The notes beneath the pieces are model-generated. The model worked only from the letters and a program-made list of their open reading frames with translations, was not told the origin of the DNA and did no database searches. DNA of 64,000 nt from an uncultured Rhodopila sp. (GTDB lineage: Bacteria; Pseudomonadota; Alphaproteobacteria; Acetobacterales; Acetobacteraceae), in assembly GCA_903932145.1 (NCBI GenBank), contig CAIZFE010000109.1:62001-126000 (forward strand), in the 5' to 3' direction. The position numbers and the translations under genes were made by a program. Below, piece after piece: positions 28,737 to 40,203 of this stretch; position 1 is the stretch's first letter; every line of letters begins with the position of its first letter.

Positions 28737-29324
28737 CTATGCAAAAACCAGAACGCGCTTGTAGTCGCTCGGCCTTAACAGAACACCAGGATTGCCAACG
28801 ATTTGATATCGAAACACGCCGTAAGCGTCGATATGCCACAATTCCTCAAGAAAGAGATGGCCAGGATCGGGCCATGAACTGGCATACGAGCGTTGGTCGA
28901 ACCGGCCGCCAATGACAGTGTCGTCGTTCAGGATGACCTGCAACCAGCATCCGGCTTTACGCTGACCGAAGAAGTCGTCCCAGGCGGTCTTGGCGCGAAC
29001 CGCGATCCACCCCCACGCTTCAGCCATTTGCAGCAGGGTCACAACCAGGAAAGGCCATACGACCGGAACAACGATGAAGGCGCTCACGTAAATCAGCCAC
29101 TGAACAGCAAGACTGCCGGTCGCCATCGGCTGGCTAAGCAACCACTGGGCAGGCAGCCAAACAATAAGGAAGTTCAACAAGCTGAAGCAAATCGCCTCGG
29201 CGATCCTATCCTTCAGCGCGAATTCTCGTTGGGGCACCTTCAACCCGTAGACGTACATAGAGATCGCGCCCGGGAGAATGAACCCAACGATCAGCATCAG
29301 TTGTTCGGGTTTGATCTCGGGCAC
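28737..29324 (-). CDS. DUF6338-like membrane protein inserted in nuo operon
   Basis: A 195-residue protein with about three membrane helices (residues 8-26, 45-62 and 75-100) and a C-terminal soluble domain (GCWLQVILNDDTVIGGRFD ... HLFLEELWHID), the layout of the DUF6338 family. Function is unknown. The frame is open to 29582 through nuoF in another phase. The GTG at 29324, nine bases after the nuoF stop and with GGAG upstream, gives the family's usual start (VPEIKPEQL before LIVGFILPG). It is not a complex I subunit in any lineage I know. Insertion into the operon would place it under nuo expression. DUF6338 proteins often appear in mobile or defence-type contexts, which is weak knowledge here. 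Confidence 0.6.
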   Translation of the reverse strand: MPEIKPEQLMLIVGFILPGAISMYVYGLKVPQREFALKDRIAEAICFSLLNFLIVWLPAQWLLSQPMATGSLAVQWLIYVSAFIVVPVVWPFLVVTLLQMAEAWGWIAVRAKTAWDDFFGQRKAGCWLQVILNDDTVIGGRFDQRSYASSWPDPGHLFLEELWHIDAYGVFRYQIVGNPGVLLRPSDYKRVLVFA

Positions 29325-29332
29325 CGGCGTCG

Positions 29333-30622
29333 TTACTCCGCCGCCATCGGCATGGGCTTCTTCCGATAGGCAGCAATCCGCTCTTCCATCACCGGACGGA
29401 AATGCCGGATCAGGCCCTGGATCGGCCACGCGGCGGCATCGCCAAGCGCACAGATCGTGTGACCCTCGACCTGACGGGTCACCGCTTCGAGCGTATCGAT
29501 TTCGTCCGATGTCGCGCGTCCTTCGACCATGCGGGTCATGACGCGCCACATCCAGCCGGTGCCCTCGCGGCACGGTGTGCACTGGCCGCAGCTTTCGTGC
29601 ATGTAGAATTTCGACAACCGAGCGATGGCTTTGATCACGTCGGTGGATTTGTCCATGACGATCACGGCGGCGGTGCCCAGGCCGCTGCGCACGGCGCGTA
29701 ACGAGTCAAAGTCCATCAGGATGTCGTCGCAGGTGGCTTTCGGCATCAAGGGAACCGATGCGCCACCCGGAATGACCGCCAGCAGGTTGTCCCAGCCGCC
29801 GCGCACGCCGCCGGCATAACGCTCGATCAGTTCACGCAGAGGGATGCCGAGTTCTTCCTCGACGTTGCAGGGCTTGTTGACGTGACCGGAAATGCAAAAC
29901 AGTTTCTGGCCCGCATTGTTCGGCCGGCCGAGGCTGGTGAACCAGGCGGCGCCGCGACGCAGGATGGTCGGCGCCACCGCGATGGATTCGACATTGTTCA
30001 CCGTGGACGGGCAACCGTACAGACCGACACCGGCCGGGAACGGTGGCTTCATCCGCGGCATGCCCTTCTTGCCTTCGAGGCTTTCGATCAGCGCGGTTTC
30101 TTCACCGCAGATGTAGGCACCGGCGCCGCGATGCACGAAGACATCGTAATCATAGCCAGACCCGCAGGCATTCTTGCCGATCAATCCAGCTTCATAGGCC
30201 TCATCCACCGCGTGCTGTAGCGCAACGATTTCATCGTAGAACTCGCCGCGCACATAGATATACGCCGCGCACGCGCCCATCGCGAAACCGGCGACCAGGC
30301 AGCCTTCGATCAGCTTGTGCGGATCGTGACGCAGAATGTCGCGGTCCTTGCAGGTGCCGGGTTCAGATTCGTCGCCGTTGACCACCAGATAACACGGCCG
30401 ATCCGACTGCTTCGGCATGAACGACCATTTCAGGCCGGTCGGGAACCCTGCCCCGCCGCGCCCGCGCAGGCCGGAGTCTTTCATCTCCTGGATGATCGCA
30501 TCGCGGCCGCGCGACAGGATCGCCGCCGTGTTGTCCCAGTCGCCACGCGAACGGGCGCCCTTCAGGAACGGATCATGCTGACCGTACAGGTTGGTGAAGA
30601 TGCGGTCTTTATCGTGCAGCAT
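29333..30622 (-). CDS. nuoF: NADH-quinone oxidoreductase subunit F
   Basis: A 429-residue subunit that binds NADH and FMN and holds the N3 [4Fe-4S] cluster. Visible are the FMN/NADH motif [16 protein letters not shown] (about residues 53-68), [19 protein letters not shown] and the cluster site [15 protein letters not shown] with a later distal Cys. It begins one base after the nuoE stop. Confidence 0.97.
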   Translation of the reverse strand: MLHDKDRIFTNLYGQHDPFLKGARSRGDWDNTAAILSRGRDAIIQEMKDSGLRGRGGAGFPTGLKWSFMPKQSDRPCYLVVNGDESEPGTCKDRDILRHDPHKLIEGCLVAGFAMGACAAYIYVRGEFYDEIVALQHAVDEAYEAGLIGKNACGSGYDYDVFVHRGAGAYICGEETALIESLEGKKGMPRMKPPFPAGVGLYGCPSTVNNVESIAVAPTILRRGAAWFTSLGRPNNAGQKLFCISGHVNKPCNVEEELGIPLRELIERYAGGVRGGWDNLLAVIPGGASVPLMPKATCDDILMDFDSLRAVRSGLGTAAVIVMDKSTDVIKAIARLSKFYMHESCGQCTPCREGTGWMWRVMTRMVEGRATSDEIDTLEAVTRQVEGHTICALGDAAAWPIQGLIRHFRPVMEERIAAYRKKPMPMAAE

Positions 30623-30623
30623 C

Positions 30624-31256
30624 TCAAGCCTCCGGCGCGAAAAGCAGGGTCGTCGGTCCGCCTTCGGGGGCGGAGGTCTGACGGCCGGTCATCGACCCGG
30701 CCGGCGGCCGTTCGCCCCGGCGCAACGCCGCCAGCAGCGCTTCGACCTTCCCGGCATCCATGTCTTCGTAGAAATCGTCATCGACCTGCAGGATCGGGGC
30801 GTTCACGCAGGCGCCGAGACATTCAACCTCGGTCATGGTGAATATTCCATCCGCGCTGGTTTCGCCGAAGTTCTTAATACCGGTGGCGTGCTGACACGCC
30901 GCGGTCACCGCGTCGGAGCCACGCAGCCAGCACGGCGTCGTGGTGCAGACCTGGAGGTGAAATTTGCCGATCGGTTTCATGTTGAACATGAAATAGAACG
31001 TCGCGACCTCGTAAACGCGGATCGGCGGCATGCCGAGGCGCGCGCCCACCGCGTCCATGCCCTTGAGCGGCACCCAGGCACTGCCGGTGTCGCGCTTCAT
31101 CTGCTTCTGCACGATATACAACGCCGGGATCACCGCGCTGGCCTGCTTGCCGGCGGGATACCTGGCGACAATTGTCGCGAGTTCAGCTTCGCTGTCCGCA
31201 TCGAACGCGAAGCTGGCCGGCTGTTCGAACGCCGGCCCGTTGGTGGCTGCCATCAT
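30624..31256 (-). CDS. nuoE: NADH-quinone oxidoreductase subunit E
   Basis: A 210-residue thioredoxin-like [2Fe-2S] subunit (N1a). Cluster cysteines are in [12 protein letters not shown] and [13 protein letters not shown]. The N-terminal helical part is normal, and a 30-residue polar tail follows the fold. The ATG at 31256 follows the nuoD stop directly, with ACAGGTAG upstream; a second ATG follows at once. Confidence 0.96.
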   Translation of the reverse strand: MMAATNGPAFEQPASFAFDADSEAELATIVARYPAGKQASAVIPALYIVQKQMKRDTGSAWVPLKGMDAVGARLGMPPIRVYEVATFYFMFNMKPIGKFHLQVCTTTPCWLRGSDAVTAACQHATGIKNFGETSADGIFTMTEVECLGACVNAPILQVDDDFYEDMDAGKVEALLAALRRGERPPAGSMTGRQTSAPEGGPTTLLFAPEA

Positions 31257-32465
31257 CTACCTGTCGATCTCGCCGAACACGACATCCAGCGATCCAATGA
31301 TCGCGCAAACGTCGGCCAGCATATGCCGTTTGGTCATTACGTCGGTCGCCTGCAGGAAGGCAAACCCGGTCGAGCGAATCTTGCAACGATACGGTTTGTT
31401 GGTGCCATCCGCGACCAGATACACGCCGAATTCGCCCTTGGGGCTTTCCACCGCCGTATAGGTGGCGCCGGCCGGGACGTGATAGCCTTCCGTGTAAAGC
31501 TTGAAGTGATGGATCAACGCTTCCATCGACCGCTTCATTTCGCCCCGCGACGGCGGCGAGAATTTGCGGTCCTGCACCTTGATCGGACCCGGCTTCATCT
31601 TCGCAAGCGCCTGCTTCATGATTTTGACCGATTCCCGCGTCTCGTACACTCGCATCAGGTAACGATCATAGCAGTCGCCGTTGCGGCCTACGGGAATCTG
31701 AAAATCGACCTCGGCGTATTTGTCGTACGGCTGCGAGCGGCGCAGATCCCATGGCACGCCGGATGCGCGCAACGGCGGGCCGCTGAAGCCCCAGGCCAAT
31801 GCCTGTTCGGCGGAGAACACGCCGATATCGACGGTGCGCTGTTTCCAGATGCGATTGTTGGTCAGCAGGCCTTCAAGGTCATCGATAAATTTCGGGAACG
31901 TTTCGGCCCATGCCGCGATCTTGTCCATCAGGCCCGCAGGGAGATCTTTCGATACGCCCCCCGGACGAAAATAGTTGGCATGCAAACGCGCACCCGAAGC
32001 CGCCTCGTGGAACTCCATCAGCTTCTCGCGTTCCTCGAAGCCCCACAGCGCCGGCGTGATCGCACCGACGTCGAGCGCATAGGTCGTGAGGTTCAGCAGA
32101 TGGTTCAGCACGCGGGTGATTTCGGCGAACAGCACCCTGATCCACTGCGCGCGATCCGGCGCGGTGATCCCCAGAAGCTTCTCTACCGCGAGAGCAAACG
32201 CGTGCTCCTCACACATCGGCGAGACGTAATCGAGGCGGTCGAAATACGGCACCGCCTGCATGTAGGTCTTGTACTCGATCAGCTTCTCGGTGCCGCGATG
32301 CAGCAGGCCGATATGCGGATCGGCGCGTTCGACGACTTCGCCGTCCAGTTCCAGGATCAGGCGCAAAACGCCGTGGGCGGCGGGATGCTGAGGCCCGAAA
32401 TTAATCGAATGACTGTCGATCTCAACGGTTCGGGCGGAGGGCGTGATGCCCGCGGTAACGCTCAT
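31257..32465 (-). CDS. nuoD: NADH-quinone oxidoreductase subunit D
   Basis: A 402-residue 49-kDa-type subunit lining the quinone pocket. The N-terminal [21 protein letters not shown] motif with the quinone-site His, the [16 protein letters not shown] block and the C-terminal [12 protein letters not shown] and DVVFGEIDR ending are all intact. Unlike in E. coli it is separate from NuoC. Confidence 0.97.
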   Translation of the reverse strand: MSVTAGITPSARTVEIDSHSINFGPQHPAAHGVLRLILELDGEVVERADPHIGLLHRGTEKLIEYKTYMQAVPYFDRLDYVSPMCEEHAFALAVEKLLGITAPDRAQWIRVLFAEITRVLNHLLNLTTYALDVGAITPALWGFEEREKLMEFHEAASGARLHANYFRPGGVSKDLPAGLMDKIAAWAETFPKFIDDLEGLLTNNRIWKQRTVDIGVFSAEQALAWGFSGPPLRASGVPWDLRRSQPYDKYAEVDFQIPVGRNGDCYDRYLMRVYETRESVKIMKQALAKMKPGPIKVQDRKFSPPSRGEMKRSMEALIHHFKLYTEGYHVPAGATYTAVESPKGEFGVYLVADGTNKPYRCKIRSTGFAFLQATDVMTKRHMLADVCAIIGSLDVVFGEIDR

Positions 32466-32468
32466 GGG

Positions 32469-33122
32469 CTAGCCTTTCGCCTGTTCGGCGGCGCGTTCGG
32501 TGTAAACCTTCTCGTCGCCCGGCAATGTCGTCATCGCTTCCCACGGGGAGAGGAAGTCGAAACTGCGGAAATCCTGCGTCAGGCGGACGGGCTCGTTGAC
32601 CACCTGCTTGCGGTCCTCATCGTAGCGAACTTCGACGTATCCGGTCAGCGGGAAGTCTTTTCTAAGTGGATGCCCCTCAAAACCGTAATCCGTCAGAATC
32701 CGGCGCAGATCGGGCTGGCCGGAGAACACGATCCCATACAGATCCCAGGCCTCGCGCTCCCACCAGGTCGCAACGGGCCAGATCGTGTGGATCGACGGCA
32801 CGGGAGTCGCGGCATCGGTGGTGACGATAATCCGGACCCGTTGGTTCAGCGTCACCGACAGCAGATTGTACACTACGTCGAACCGTTCGGTGCGTTCGGG
32901 CCAATCGACGCCGCAGAGGTCCATCATCTGCTCGAACGCGAATCGGGGATGGTCACGCAGCATGGTCATCACAGACGGCAGCGAATCGCGGGTTGTCTGA
33001 GCAACCAGTTCGCCCAGTTCGATTCGGACGCCGGTCACGCCGTCTATCGAGGCGACAGCCTGCCCCAGCAATTCCAGGGCAGACGGTGGTACGGCTTCAG
33101 CCGGTGCCGCGTCCTCAGCCAC
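32469..33122 (-). CDS. nuoC: NADH-quinone oxidoreductase subunit C
   Basis: A 217-residue 30-kDa-type subunit. The signature [20 protein letters not shown] followed by [20 protein letters not shown] is present. The start is a GTG at 33122 that overlaps the end of nuoB by eight bases. The frame is open further upstream, but those residues are Arg/Cys-rich shadow of nuoB. Confidence 0.95.
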   Translation of the reverse strand: MAEDAAPAEAVPPSALELLGQAVASIDGVTGVRIELGELVAQTTRDSLPSVMTMLRDHPRFAFEQMMDLCGVDWPERTERFDVVYNLLSVTLNQRVRIIVTTDAATPVPSIHTIWPVATWWEREAWDLYGIVFSGQPDLRRILTDYGFEGHPLRKDFPLTGYVEVRYDEDRKQVVNEPVRLTQDFRSFDFLSPWEAMTTLPGDEKVYTERAAEQAKG

Positions 33123-33669
33123 GGAGAATGGTCCCCGTCCGGCGGATCTTCTTCTGCAACTGCATGATCCCGTACACCAAAGCCTCGGCCGTCGGCGGGC
33201 AGCCGGGGACATACACGTCCACCGGGACGACCCGGTCGCACCCGCGCACCACAGAATAAGAGTAGTGATAGTAGCCGCCGCCGTTGGCGCAGCTACCCAT
33301 GCTGATCACCCAACGCGGCTCCGGCATCTGGTCGTAAACCTTGCGCAGTGCCGGGGCCATTTTGTTGGTCAGCGTGCCGGCTACGATCATCACGTCGCTC
33401 TGGCGCGGTGAAGCGCGCGGGATGATGCCGAGCCGGTCGAGGTCATACCGCGGCATGTAAGCGTGGATCATCTCCACGGCGCAGCAGGCCAGACCAAACG
33501 TCATCGGCCACAAACTGCCGGTGCGCGCCCAGTTCACCACCTTGTCGAGGTTCGCGACAAGAAAGCCCTTGTCGGCGATTTCCCCGGTGATCCCCTTGAT
33601 CACGGCGTCCTGTTCGGGACCCGGCGGGAGATAATCCCGGTTCCAGGCCATCACGGTCGAGTCGTTCAT
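33115..33669 (-). CDS. nuoB: NADH-quinone oxidoreductase subunit B
   Basis: A 184-residue subunit carrying cluster N2, the last iron-sulfur centre before quinone. The adjacent cysteines are in [20 protein letters not shown], with [20 protein letters not shown] and the final [12 protein letters not shown]. The start at 33669 ([12 protein letters not shown]) is preceded by GGGGAGTGGG. An ATG at 33693 overlapping the nuoA stop (ATGA) is a possible alternative that would add eight residues. Confidence 0.95.
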   Translation of the reverse strand: MNDSTVMAWNRDYLPPGPEQDAVIKGITGEIADKGFLVANLDKVVNWARTGSLWPMTFGLACCAVEMIHAYMPRYDLDRLGIIPRASPRQSDVMIVAGTLTNKMAPALRKVYDQMPEPRWVISMGSCANGGGYYHYSYSVVRGCDRVVPVDVYVPGCPPTAEALVYGIMQLQKKIRRTGTILRG

Positions 33670-33689
33670 GCTGCTATTCCCACTCCCCA

Positions 33690-34055
33690 TCATTCCCACT
33701 CGAGGGCGCCCTTGCACCACTCGTAGATAAAGCCAACGGTGAGGACGGCAAGGAAGGCGATCATCGACCAGAAGCCGAATGCGCCGATTCCCTTCAGGGC
33801 CACAGCCCAGGGGAACAGGAACGCGACTTCGAGATCGAAGATGATGAAAAGGATGGCGACAAGGTAATACCGCACATCGAATCGGCGGCGCGCGTCGTCG
33901 AACGCCTCAAACCCGCACTCGTATGCAGACAACTTTTCCGCATAGGGCTTCTGGCGCGCCGCGAGCAGCGATCCTGCCACCATGGCGGTGGCGATCCCCC
34001 CGGCGATCACGAGGAACACCAGGATCGGCAAATATCCAAAGAGAACTGGCTGCAT
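33690..34055 (-). CDS. nuoA: NADH-quinone oxidoreductase subunit A
   Basis: A 121-residue subunit with three membrane helices. The conserved loop [20 protein letters not shown] and the [20 protein letters not shown] helix are diagnostic. It is the first gene of the operon, and its upstream 195 bases to tRNA-Asp should hold the nuo promoter. Confidence 0.96.
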   Translation of the reverse strand: MQPVLFGYLPILVFLVIAGGIATAMVAGSLLAARQKPYAEKLSAYECGFEAFDDARRRFDVRYYLVAILFIIFDLEVAFLFPWAVALKGIGAFGFWSMIAFLAVLTVGFIYEWCKGALEWE

Positions 34056-34194
34056 GTCTGGTCCGCGCTAAGTCGAGAGGCTGCTATCGGCAGCACGGAA
34101 CCTGCCACCCGCCCTTGGCGTCGGCCTGTTCCATCCCGCAGTGCAGCACAAGGCAAACATTAGACCTATCCAGCCATTCGACATAGGGGGGTGG

Positions 34195-34210
34195 GGACAG
34201 AAATCTGTCC
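34195..34210. promoter_or_regulatory. Perfect dyad upstream of nuoA
   Basis: GGACAGAAATCTGTCC has 7-bp arms and a central AA. It lies 140 bases upstream of the nuoA start, in the gap to tRNA-Asp. It could be an operator for the nuo operon or a small hairpin; no regulator can be named. Confidence 0.35.
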
Positions 34211-34250
34211 GAACCCAACTATTTCGAATGGAATGGATGGTAGCCGCTGC

Positions 34251-34327
34251 TGGCGCGAGAGACGGGGCTCGAACCCGCGACCTCCGCCGTGACAGGGCGG
34301 CGCTCTAACCAACTGAGCTACTCCCGC
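34251..34327 (-). tRNA. tRNA-Asp (anticodon GUC)
   Basis: On the minus strand: acceptor GCGGGAG with CTCTCGC (one G-T pair), D-arm AGCTCAGTTGGTTAGAGC, anticodon stem-loop CGCCCTGTCACGGCG with GTC, T-arm CGGGTTCGAGCCCCG, and an encoded CCA. Total 77 nt. Confidence 0.95.
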
Positions 34328-34395
34328 AGCGGCTGAAGGGGGGTTTAAATGCGGTGGCCAATGCCGTCAAGGGCGTTTGATCACCCGGCGCACGA

Positions 34396-35217
34396 TTAGC
34401 GAAATCGATCAAACGGCGCGGCCAATTGCCCGATCAAACTGTCGGGCACCGGCGTATCCGCACCGAAAAGTGGCGGCACGCCGGTGGTCGGCAAATACAG
34501 GGTTCCGAACAGGCGGTCATAGACAGGCAGCGTGGAGGCGTAGTTGTGGTCCCGATTTTCATCATTGGTGTGATGCCAGCGGTGGAAAGCCGGAGTCGCG
34601 ATAACCGACTCCAACCACCCGAGGCGCCAGCGCACGTTGGCGTGAATGAAGAACCCCCAGAAGATGGTGAACACCATCAGCAGCAGCACGGCGATACTCG
34701 AGGCGCCGGTCTCTACGTGCCCGAGGCCCAGGCCGTGGATCAGCGTCAGACCGCACAGGCGGGTGACCACGATGTCCACCGGGTGCGCCCGCGTGCTGGT
34801 CAGCCAGTCCACCTGTTCGGCGCTGTGATGAATGACGTGGAAGCGCCAGAGCATCGGCCATTGGTGCGACCAGCGATGCCCCCAGTAAAAACCGAACTCG
34901 CCGACAACCAGAGTGGCCACCATGCGCTGCCACATCGGCAGATGGGCTCCGAATGCCAACACCCGGGCCGGCAGGACGCTGTAAATCGCCACGGCCACCG
35001 GCGCCATCAGGGCGGCCAACAAAGCCACGGTGGCAATCGAGTTTATGAAATAATAGCCGATATCCGCCGCGAACTGACGGCGAAACACCGCTTGTGGGCG
35101 TTGCGCGAACAGACGCTCACACGGCACCAAAATGATCGCGAGGATGAAAAGCCAAGCCGCGGTGCGCGCGACATCCATGGCCAGCGAAACCAGATGTGCG
35201 TTATAGCCGGCACTCAA
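34396..35217 (-). CDS. Sterol desaturase / fatty acid hydroxylase family protein
   Basis: A 273-residue integral membrane di-iron protein. Four to five hydrophobic helices surround the family's histidine boxes: HRWSHQ (about residue 114), HVIHHSAEQ (about 126) and HRWHHTNDENRDHN (about 215), which bind the non-heme iron pair. Such enzymes use O2 to hydroxylate or desaturate lipids, hopanoids or carotenoids. No lipid gene is adjacent, so the substrate is open. It is a single gene between tRNA-Asp and tRNA-Val. Confidence 0.88.
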   Translation of the reverse strand: MSAGYNAHLVSLAMDVARTAAWLFILAIILVPCERLFAQRPQAVFRRQFAADIGYYFINSIATVALLAALMAPVAVAIYSVLPARVLAFGAHLPMWQRMVATLVVGEFGFYWGHRWSHQWPMLWRFHVIHHSAEQVDWLTSTRAHPVDIVVTRLCGLTLIHGLGLGHVETGASSIAVLLLMVFTIFWGFFIHANVRWRLGWLESVIATPAFHRWHHTNDENRDHNYASTLPVYDRLFGTLYLPTTGVPPLFGADTPVPDSLIGQLAAPFDRFR

Positions 35218-35434
35218 GCGAGATGGTCCAGCATAGCACTGTCCGATTCATCGCGAGGACGTCCAGGGAAGCCGGAATGAAATGCGGATGCCGACGCTGC
35301 GTTCATAACGCCAATGTGTAGCATCGGAACGGCGCAATGACACGCCTTCCGTCGAGCGTCGGCGCGGTGTCACGGAATCGACCCGGGTCCACCGATAGTT
35401 GGCAACCCCGTTACCGGCAACGCGGAATTTGGCC

Positions 35435-35509
35435 TGGTGGGCGGTGACGGTTTCGAACCGCCGACCCTCTCGGTGTAAACGAGACGCTCTACCGCTGAGC
35501 TAACCGCCC
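35435..35509 (-). tRNA. tRNA-Val (anticodon UAC)
   Basis: On the minus strand: acceptor GGGCGGT with ACCGCCC, anticodon stem-loop CTCGTTTACACCGAG with TAC, T-arm CGGTTCGAAACCG and an encoded CCA, 75 nt in all. It lies directly downstream of the HU gene and its terminator. Confidence 0.95.
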
Positions 35510-35525
35510 GTAATAACGCAGGATG

Positions 35526-35547
35526 GTGGCACCCGAGGGTGCCACCC
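35526..35547 (-). terminator. Terminator hairpin after HU gene
   Basis: GGTGGCACCC / GGGTGCCACC is a 10-bp perfect stem with a 2-nt loop, starting nine bases after the HU stop on the minus strand. The T-tract is poor, but the stem is strong. Confidence 0.6.
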
Positions 35548-35555
35548 TATCCTGA

Positions 35556-35828
35556 TTAGCCCACAGAGTCTTTCAAACCTTTGCCCGCCTTGAAGCGAAC
35601 CGTGGTCGACTCAGGGATCTGCATCTCCTCGCCAGTACGCGGGTTACGACCGGTGCTGGCCTTGCGAACGGCGGCCGCGAACGTACCGAAGCCCACCAAA
35701 CGGACCTCTTCCTTGTTCTTCAGGGCCCCGGTGATCGCTCCGAACACCGCATCAACAACTTCGCCAGCCTTCGCTCGGGAGAGGTCAGTTCCGTCGGCAA
35801 CGGCTGCGACGAGATCCATTTTATTCAC
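35556..35828 (-). CDS. hup: HU family DNA-binding protein
   Basis: A 90-residue histone-like protein of exactly family length. It starts MNKMDLVAAVADGTDLSRAK and contains the beta-arm signature GFGTFAAAVRKASTGRNPRTGEEMQIPES, where the proline-tipped arm bends DNA. It lies downstream of lon on the same strand, a frequent order (clpP-clpX-lon-hup). It has its own upstream region of 312 bp, so it is probably transcribed separately as well. Confidence 0.96.
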   Translation of the reverse strand: MNKMDLVAAVADGTDLSRAKAGEVVDAVFGAITGALKNKEEVRLVGFGTFAAAVRKASTGRNPRTGEEMQIPESTTVRFKAGKGLKDSVG

Positions 35829-36140
35829 GGTGTTTCCCTCTCAAAGTGGAATATCAGAAATCGATTCCCCAGGCGGATTGCCCAAGGAAGAGCGGCGGAC
35901 ACTACTGGCGGGGTTTCTGCCCCGTCAATGCTTAGACCAGGCAATCCTGGGGAAAACCGCCAGTTTTGGCGAAGTAAATGAGGCGTCGCGGTGTTCCGGA
36001 CACCATGTCGGGACGATCGGCGCCTGATGGTTCGGCGCTGATCCACCCGGACGACTCGCGACCGAAGCCAATTTCCGGAGTCGTCGAAAGGCCGGGACTC
36101 GCTTCCGCGCGCCCCGGCCTCCCGTGTCAGTCGCCGCACA
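35829..36140. promoter_or_regulatory. 312-bp gap between lon and HU gene
   Basis: It holds the lon terminator hairpin at 36087-36119 and the HU promoter region. On the minus strand a TTGACG (35928-35923) is followed, at a spacing of 16-18, by AGTAGT/TAGTGT as a weak -10. A GAGAGGG ribosome site precedes the HU start. No gene is visible. Confidence 0.4.
36087..36119 (-). terminator. Terminator after lon
   Basis: On the minus strand a GGCCGGG / CCCGGCC stem with a 16-nt loop is followed by TTTCG. It is a weak intrinsic terminator about 20 bases after the lon stop. Confidence 0.5.
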
Positions 36141-38567
36141 CTAATGCGGCAGTGAAGCCGTAACCGGTTGCACAGCCGCCGCGACCACCGGCGTCTCCGG
36201 CGGCTCTTCCCACTCGATCGGGATCGGACGCCGCGCCAACGCCTGGGCGATAACTTCATCGACGTCGGCAACGGGGATCAGCTTCAGGTGCTTTTTCACG
36301 TTGTCCGGTATCTCGGCGAGGTCCTTCTCATTCTCTTTGGGAATGAACACCGTCGTGATCCCGGCTCGCAACGCCGCCAGCAGTTTTTCCTTCAGACCGC
36401 CGATCGGCAGCACACGGCCGCGGAGTGTGATCTCCCCGGTCATCGCCACGTCGCGCCTGACCGGAATCCCGGTCAGAATCGACACGATCGACGTCGCCAT
36501 CGCCACGCCGGCGGATGGACCATCCTTCGGAGTCGCCCCCTCCGGCACATGCACATGGATGTCGCGCTTTTCGAACAGCGTCGGCTTGATGCCGAATCTG
36601 ATCGACCGGCTCCGCACGTAACTGAGGGCCGCCGAGACGCTTTCCTGCATCACGTCGCCCAACTTGCCGGTCTGCTTAATGTTGCCCTTGCCCGGCAGCA
36701 GCACCGACTCGATGGTCAGAATTTCGCCACCCACTTCGGTCCAGGCCAGACCGGTGACAACACCGACCATGTCCTCGGCTTCCGTCTCGCCGTAGCGGTA
36801 TTTTTGGACCCCGGCGAATTTTTCGAGGTTCTTGCGGGTCACCGCGACCTTCGCCGTCTTCTTGGTCACGATTTCCTTGACCGACTTGCGGGCCAGGTTC
36901 GCCAGCTCGCGTTCCAGGTTACGAACCCCGGCTTCGCGGGTGTGGTAGCGGATCAGGTCGCGCAGAGCCTCTTCCGAAATGCTCCACTCGTCCTTCTTCA
37001 GGCCGTGCGCCTCGCCCTGCTTGTTGATCAGGTGGCGTTTGGCGATCTCGACCTTCTCATCCTCGGTGTAACCGGCGATGCGGATGATCTCCATCCGGTC
37101 CAGCAGCGGCTGCGGCATGCGCAGGCTGTTAGCCGTGGTGACGAACATCACGTCGGACAGATCGTAATCGACCTCCAGGTAGTGATCCGCGAACGTGGAA
37201 TTCTGTTCGGGGTCCAATACCTCCAGCAGCGCCGAAGACGGATCGCCGCGCCAATCCTGGCCCAGCTTGTCCACTTCATCCAACAGGAACAACGGGTTGG
37301 AGGTCTTGGCCTTCTTCATGCCCTGGATGACCTTGCCCGGCATGGAGCCGATATAGGTCCGCCGGTGGCCACGCACCTCAGCCTCATCCCGCACGCCGCC
37401 CAGCGACATCCGCACAAAGGCCCGACCGGTCGCCTTGGCGATGGACTTGCCCAACGAGGTTTTACCGACACCCGGCGGCCCAACCAGACACAAGATCGGC
37501 CCACGCACTTTCGGGCTGCGCGCCTGCACCGCCAGATACTCGATGATTCGTTCTTTGACCTTGTCCAGGCCGTAGTGGTCGGCTTCCAGAATCTTCTCAG
37601 CCGCGGCCACGTCGTTATTGATTTTGCTGCGCTTCTTCCAGGGGATGGACAGCATCCAATCCAGGTAGTTGCGCACAACCGTGGCTTCCGCGCTCATCGG
37701 GCTCATCGTCCGCAGCTTCTTCAGCTCCGCCACGGCCTTCTCGCGGGCTTCCTTGGTGAACTTGGTCTTCTTGATGCGGGCTTCGAGTTCGGCGTTTTCG
37801 TCCTTGCCGTCCTCGCCCTCACCAAGTTCATTCTGAATCGCCTTGAGCTGTTCGTTCAGATAGTACTCGCGCTGGGTCTTCTCCATCTGCCGCTTCACGC
37901 GGTTGCGGATCTTCTTCTCGACCTGCAGGACGCCGATTTCCGACTCCATATGGCCGAACACGCGTTCCAGGCGCTCGCTGATCTTGGCGATCTCCAGCAG
38001 GTCCTGCTTCTCCGGGATCTTCAGGTTCAGATGGCTGGCGACGGTGTCGGCCAGCTTCGATGGCTCCTCGATCTGATTCAGCGAAACCAGGACCTCAGGG
38101 GCGATCTTCTTGTTCAGCTTGATGTACTGCTCGAACTGCGAGACGACCGTGCGGCCCAGGGCCTCAAGATCCTTCTTTTCGCCAGCGACATCTGGCATCG
38201 GTTCGGTCTTCGCCTCGAAGAACGACTCGGTTTCCTTGAAGCTGACGATCTTCGCGCGCCGTCCGCCTTCGACCAGTACTTTCACGGTACCGTCCGGCAG
38301 CTTCAGAAGCTGCAGAATCGTGGAAACCGTGCCGATCCGGTAAATATCATCGACCGACGGGTCGTCCTGGGAAGCGTTTTTCTGGGCGACCAGCAGGATC
38401 TGCTTGTCTTCCTTCATCACGGCTTCCAGCGCCCGCACCGACTTTTCGCGCCCGACGAACAGCGGGACAATCATGTGTGGGAAAACGACGATATCCCGCA
38501 GCGGTAGTACCGCCATCAAGTCACTTGGTCCAGCTTTGTCGCTGGAGGATTTAGTCTGTTCCGTCAT
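36141..38567 (-). CDS. lon: ATP-dependent protease Lon
   Basis: An 808-residue cytoplasmic AAA+ serine protease. The N-terminal LON domain starts at [20 protein letters not shown] (about residues 22-41). The ATPase part has the Walker A motif [13 protein letters not shown] and the [20 protein letters not shown] sensor region. The proteolytic domain has GPSAGVAM with the catalytic Ser and a Lys further on. Length is normal, with a 30-residue Pro/Val-rich tail. The start has a perfect AGGAGG ribosome site. It lies downstream of clpX. Confidence 0.98.
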   Translation of the reverse strand: MTEQTKSSSDKAGPSDLMAVLPLRDIVVFPHMIVPLFVGREKSVRALEAVMKEDKQILLVAQKNASQDDPSVDDIYRIGTVSTILQLLKLPDGTVKVLVEGGRRAKIVSFKETESFFEAKTEPMPDVAGEKKDLEALGRTVVSQFEQYIKLNKKIAPEVLVSLNQIEEPSKLADTVASHLNLKIPEKQDLLEIAKISERLERVFGHMESEIGVLQVEKKIRNRVKRQMEKTQREYYLNEQLKAIQNELGEGEDGKDENAELEARIKKTKFTKEAREKAVAELKKLRTMSPMSAEATVVRNYLDWMLSIPWKKRSKINNDVAAAEKILEADHYGLDKVKERIIEYLAVQARSPKVRGPILCLVGPPGVGKTSLGKSIAKATGRAFVRMSLGGVRDEAEVRGHRRTYIGSMPGKVIQGMKKAKTSNPLFLLDEVDKLGQDWRGDPSSALLEVLDPEQNSTFADHYLEVDYDLSDVMFVTTANSLRMPQPLLDRMEIIRIAGYTEDEKVEIAKRHLINKQGEAHGLKKDEWSISEEALRDLIRYHTREAGVRNLERELANLARKSVKEIVTKKTAKVAVTRKNLEKFAGVQKYRYGETEAEDMVGVVTGLAWTEVGGEILTIESVLLPGKGNIKQTGKLGDVMQESVSAALSYVRSRSIRFGIKPTLFEKRDIHVHVPEGATPKDGPSAGVAMATSIVSILTGIPVRRDVAMTGEITLRGRVLPIGGLKEKLLAALRAGITTVFIPKENEKDLAEIPDNVKKHLKLIPVADVDEVIAQALARRPIPIEWEEPPETPVVAAAVQPVTASLPH

Positions 38568-38657
38568 AATTGACCTCCTAAAGGACAGTCAGCGTCGATT
38601 TCCGCCCAACAGCGGCACGGAAGACGCTTTCATGAGGCTATCACACCCCGCTTGCCC

Positions 38658-38685
38658 ATATGGCGGCCAAACGGGGTGCCGCAAG
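38658..38685 (-). promoter_or_regulatory. Possible heat-shock (RpoH) promoter for lon
   Basis: On the minus strand CTTGCGG (38685-38679) and CCGCCATAT (38666-38658) resemble the sigma-32 pattern CTTG-N-CCCCATnT, about 90 bases before the lon start. lon is a classic RpoH target, so the match is plausible, but it is imperfect. Confidence 0.35.
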
Positions 38686-38742
38686 CCCTTGAAATCCGTC
38701 ACCGCGCTGCCGCGAGCCTTATTTCCCGGGTTGCTGCCGGAC

Positions 38743-39996
<1,254 letters not shown>

Positions 39997-40155
39997 GTGC
40001 ACTCCTCCCCCAAAAACAGGGGCCCAATGGGACAGGATAACTCCCTATTCGCGGCAGGGACAAGAACCGCCGGCACGCAGTCCCAATGGAAACGCCCGAA
40101 ACCATACGGCGCATTTGGTTAATCAGGCCACAATGAATTGAATTGTAACACGATT

Positions 40156-40179
40156 TCGGGGCGGTGAGTGCCGCCCCGA
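40156..40179 (-). terminator. Hairpin between clpP and clpX
   Basis: A perfect 9-bp GC-rich stem (TCGGGGCGG / CCGCCCCGA) with a 6-nt loop lies 25 bases after the clpP stop on the minus strand. A short AATCGTGTT follows. It may terminate or attenuate, leaving clpX to be driven partly by its own promoter. Confidence 0.55.
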
Positions 40180-40203
40180 CCCCGCATTATGGGAGGAAAA
40201 GCC

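Noticed and set aside
30591-33167. 858-codon open frame on the plus strand
   Set aside because: It lies antisense to nuoC, nuoD and nuoE, which have full family motifs. Its product is rich in Arg, His, Gln and Asp, as expected from antisense reading of GC-rich codons.
36168-38507. 779-codon open frame on the plus strand
   Set aside because: Antisense to lon, with the same compositional bias and no recognisable domain.
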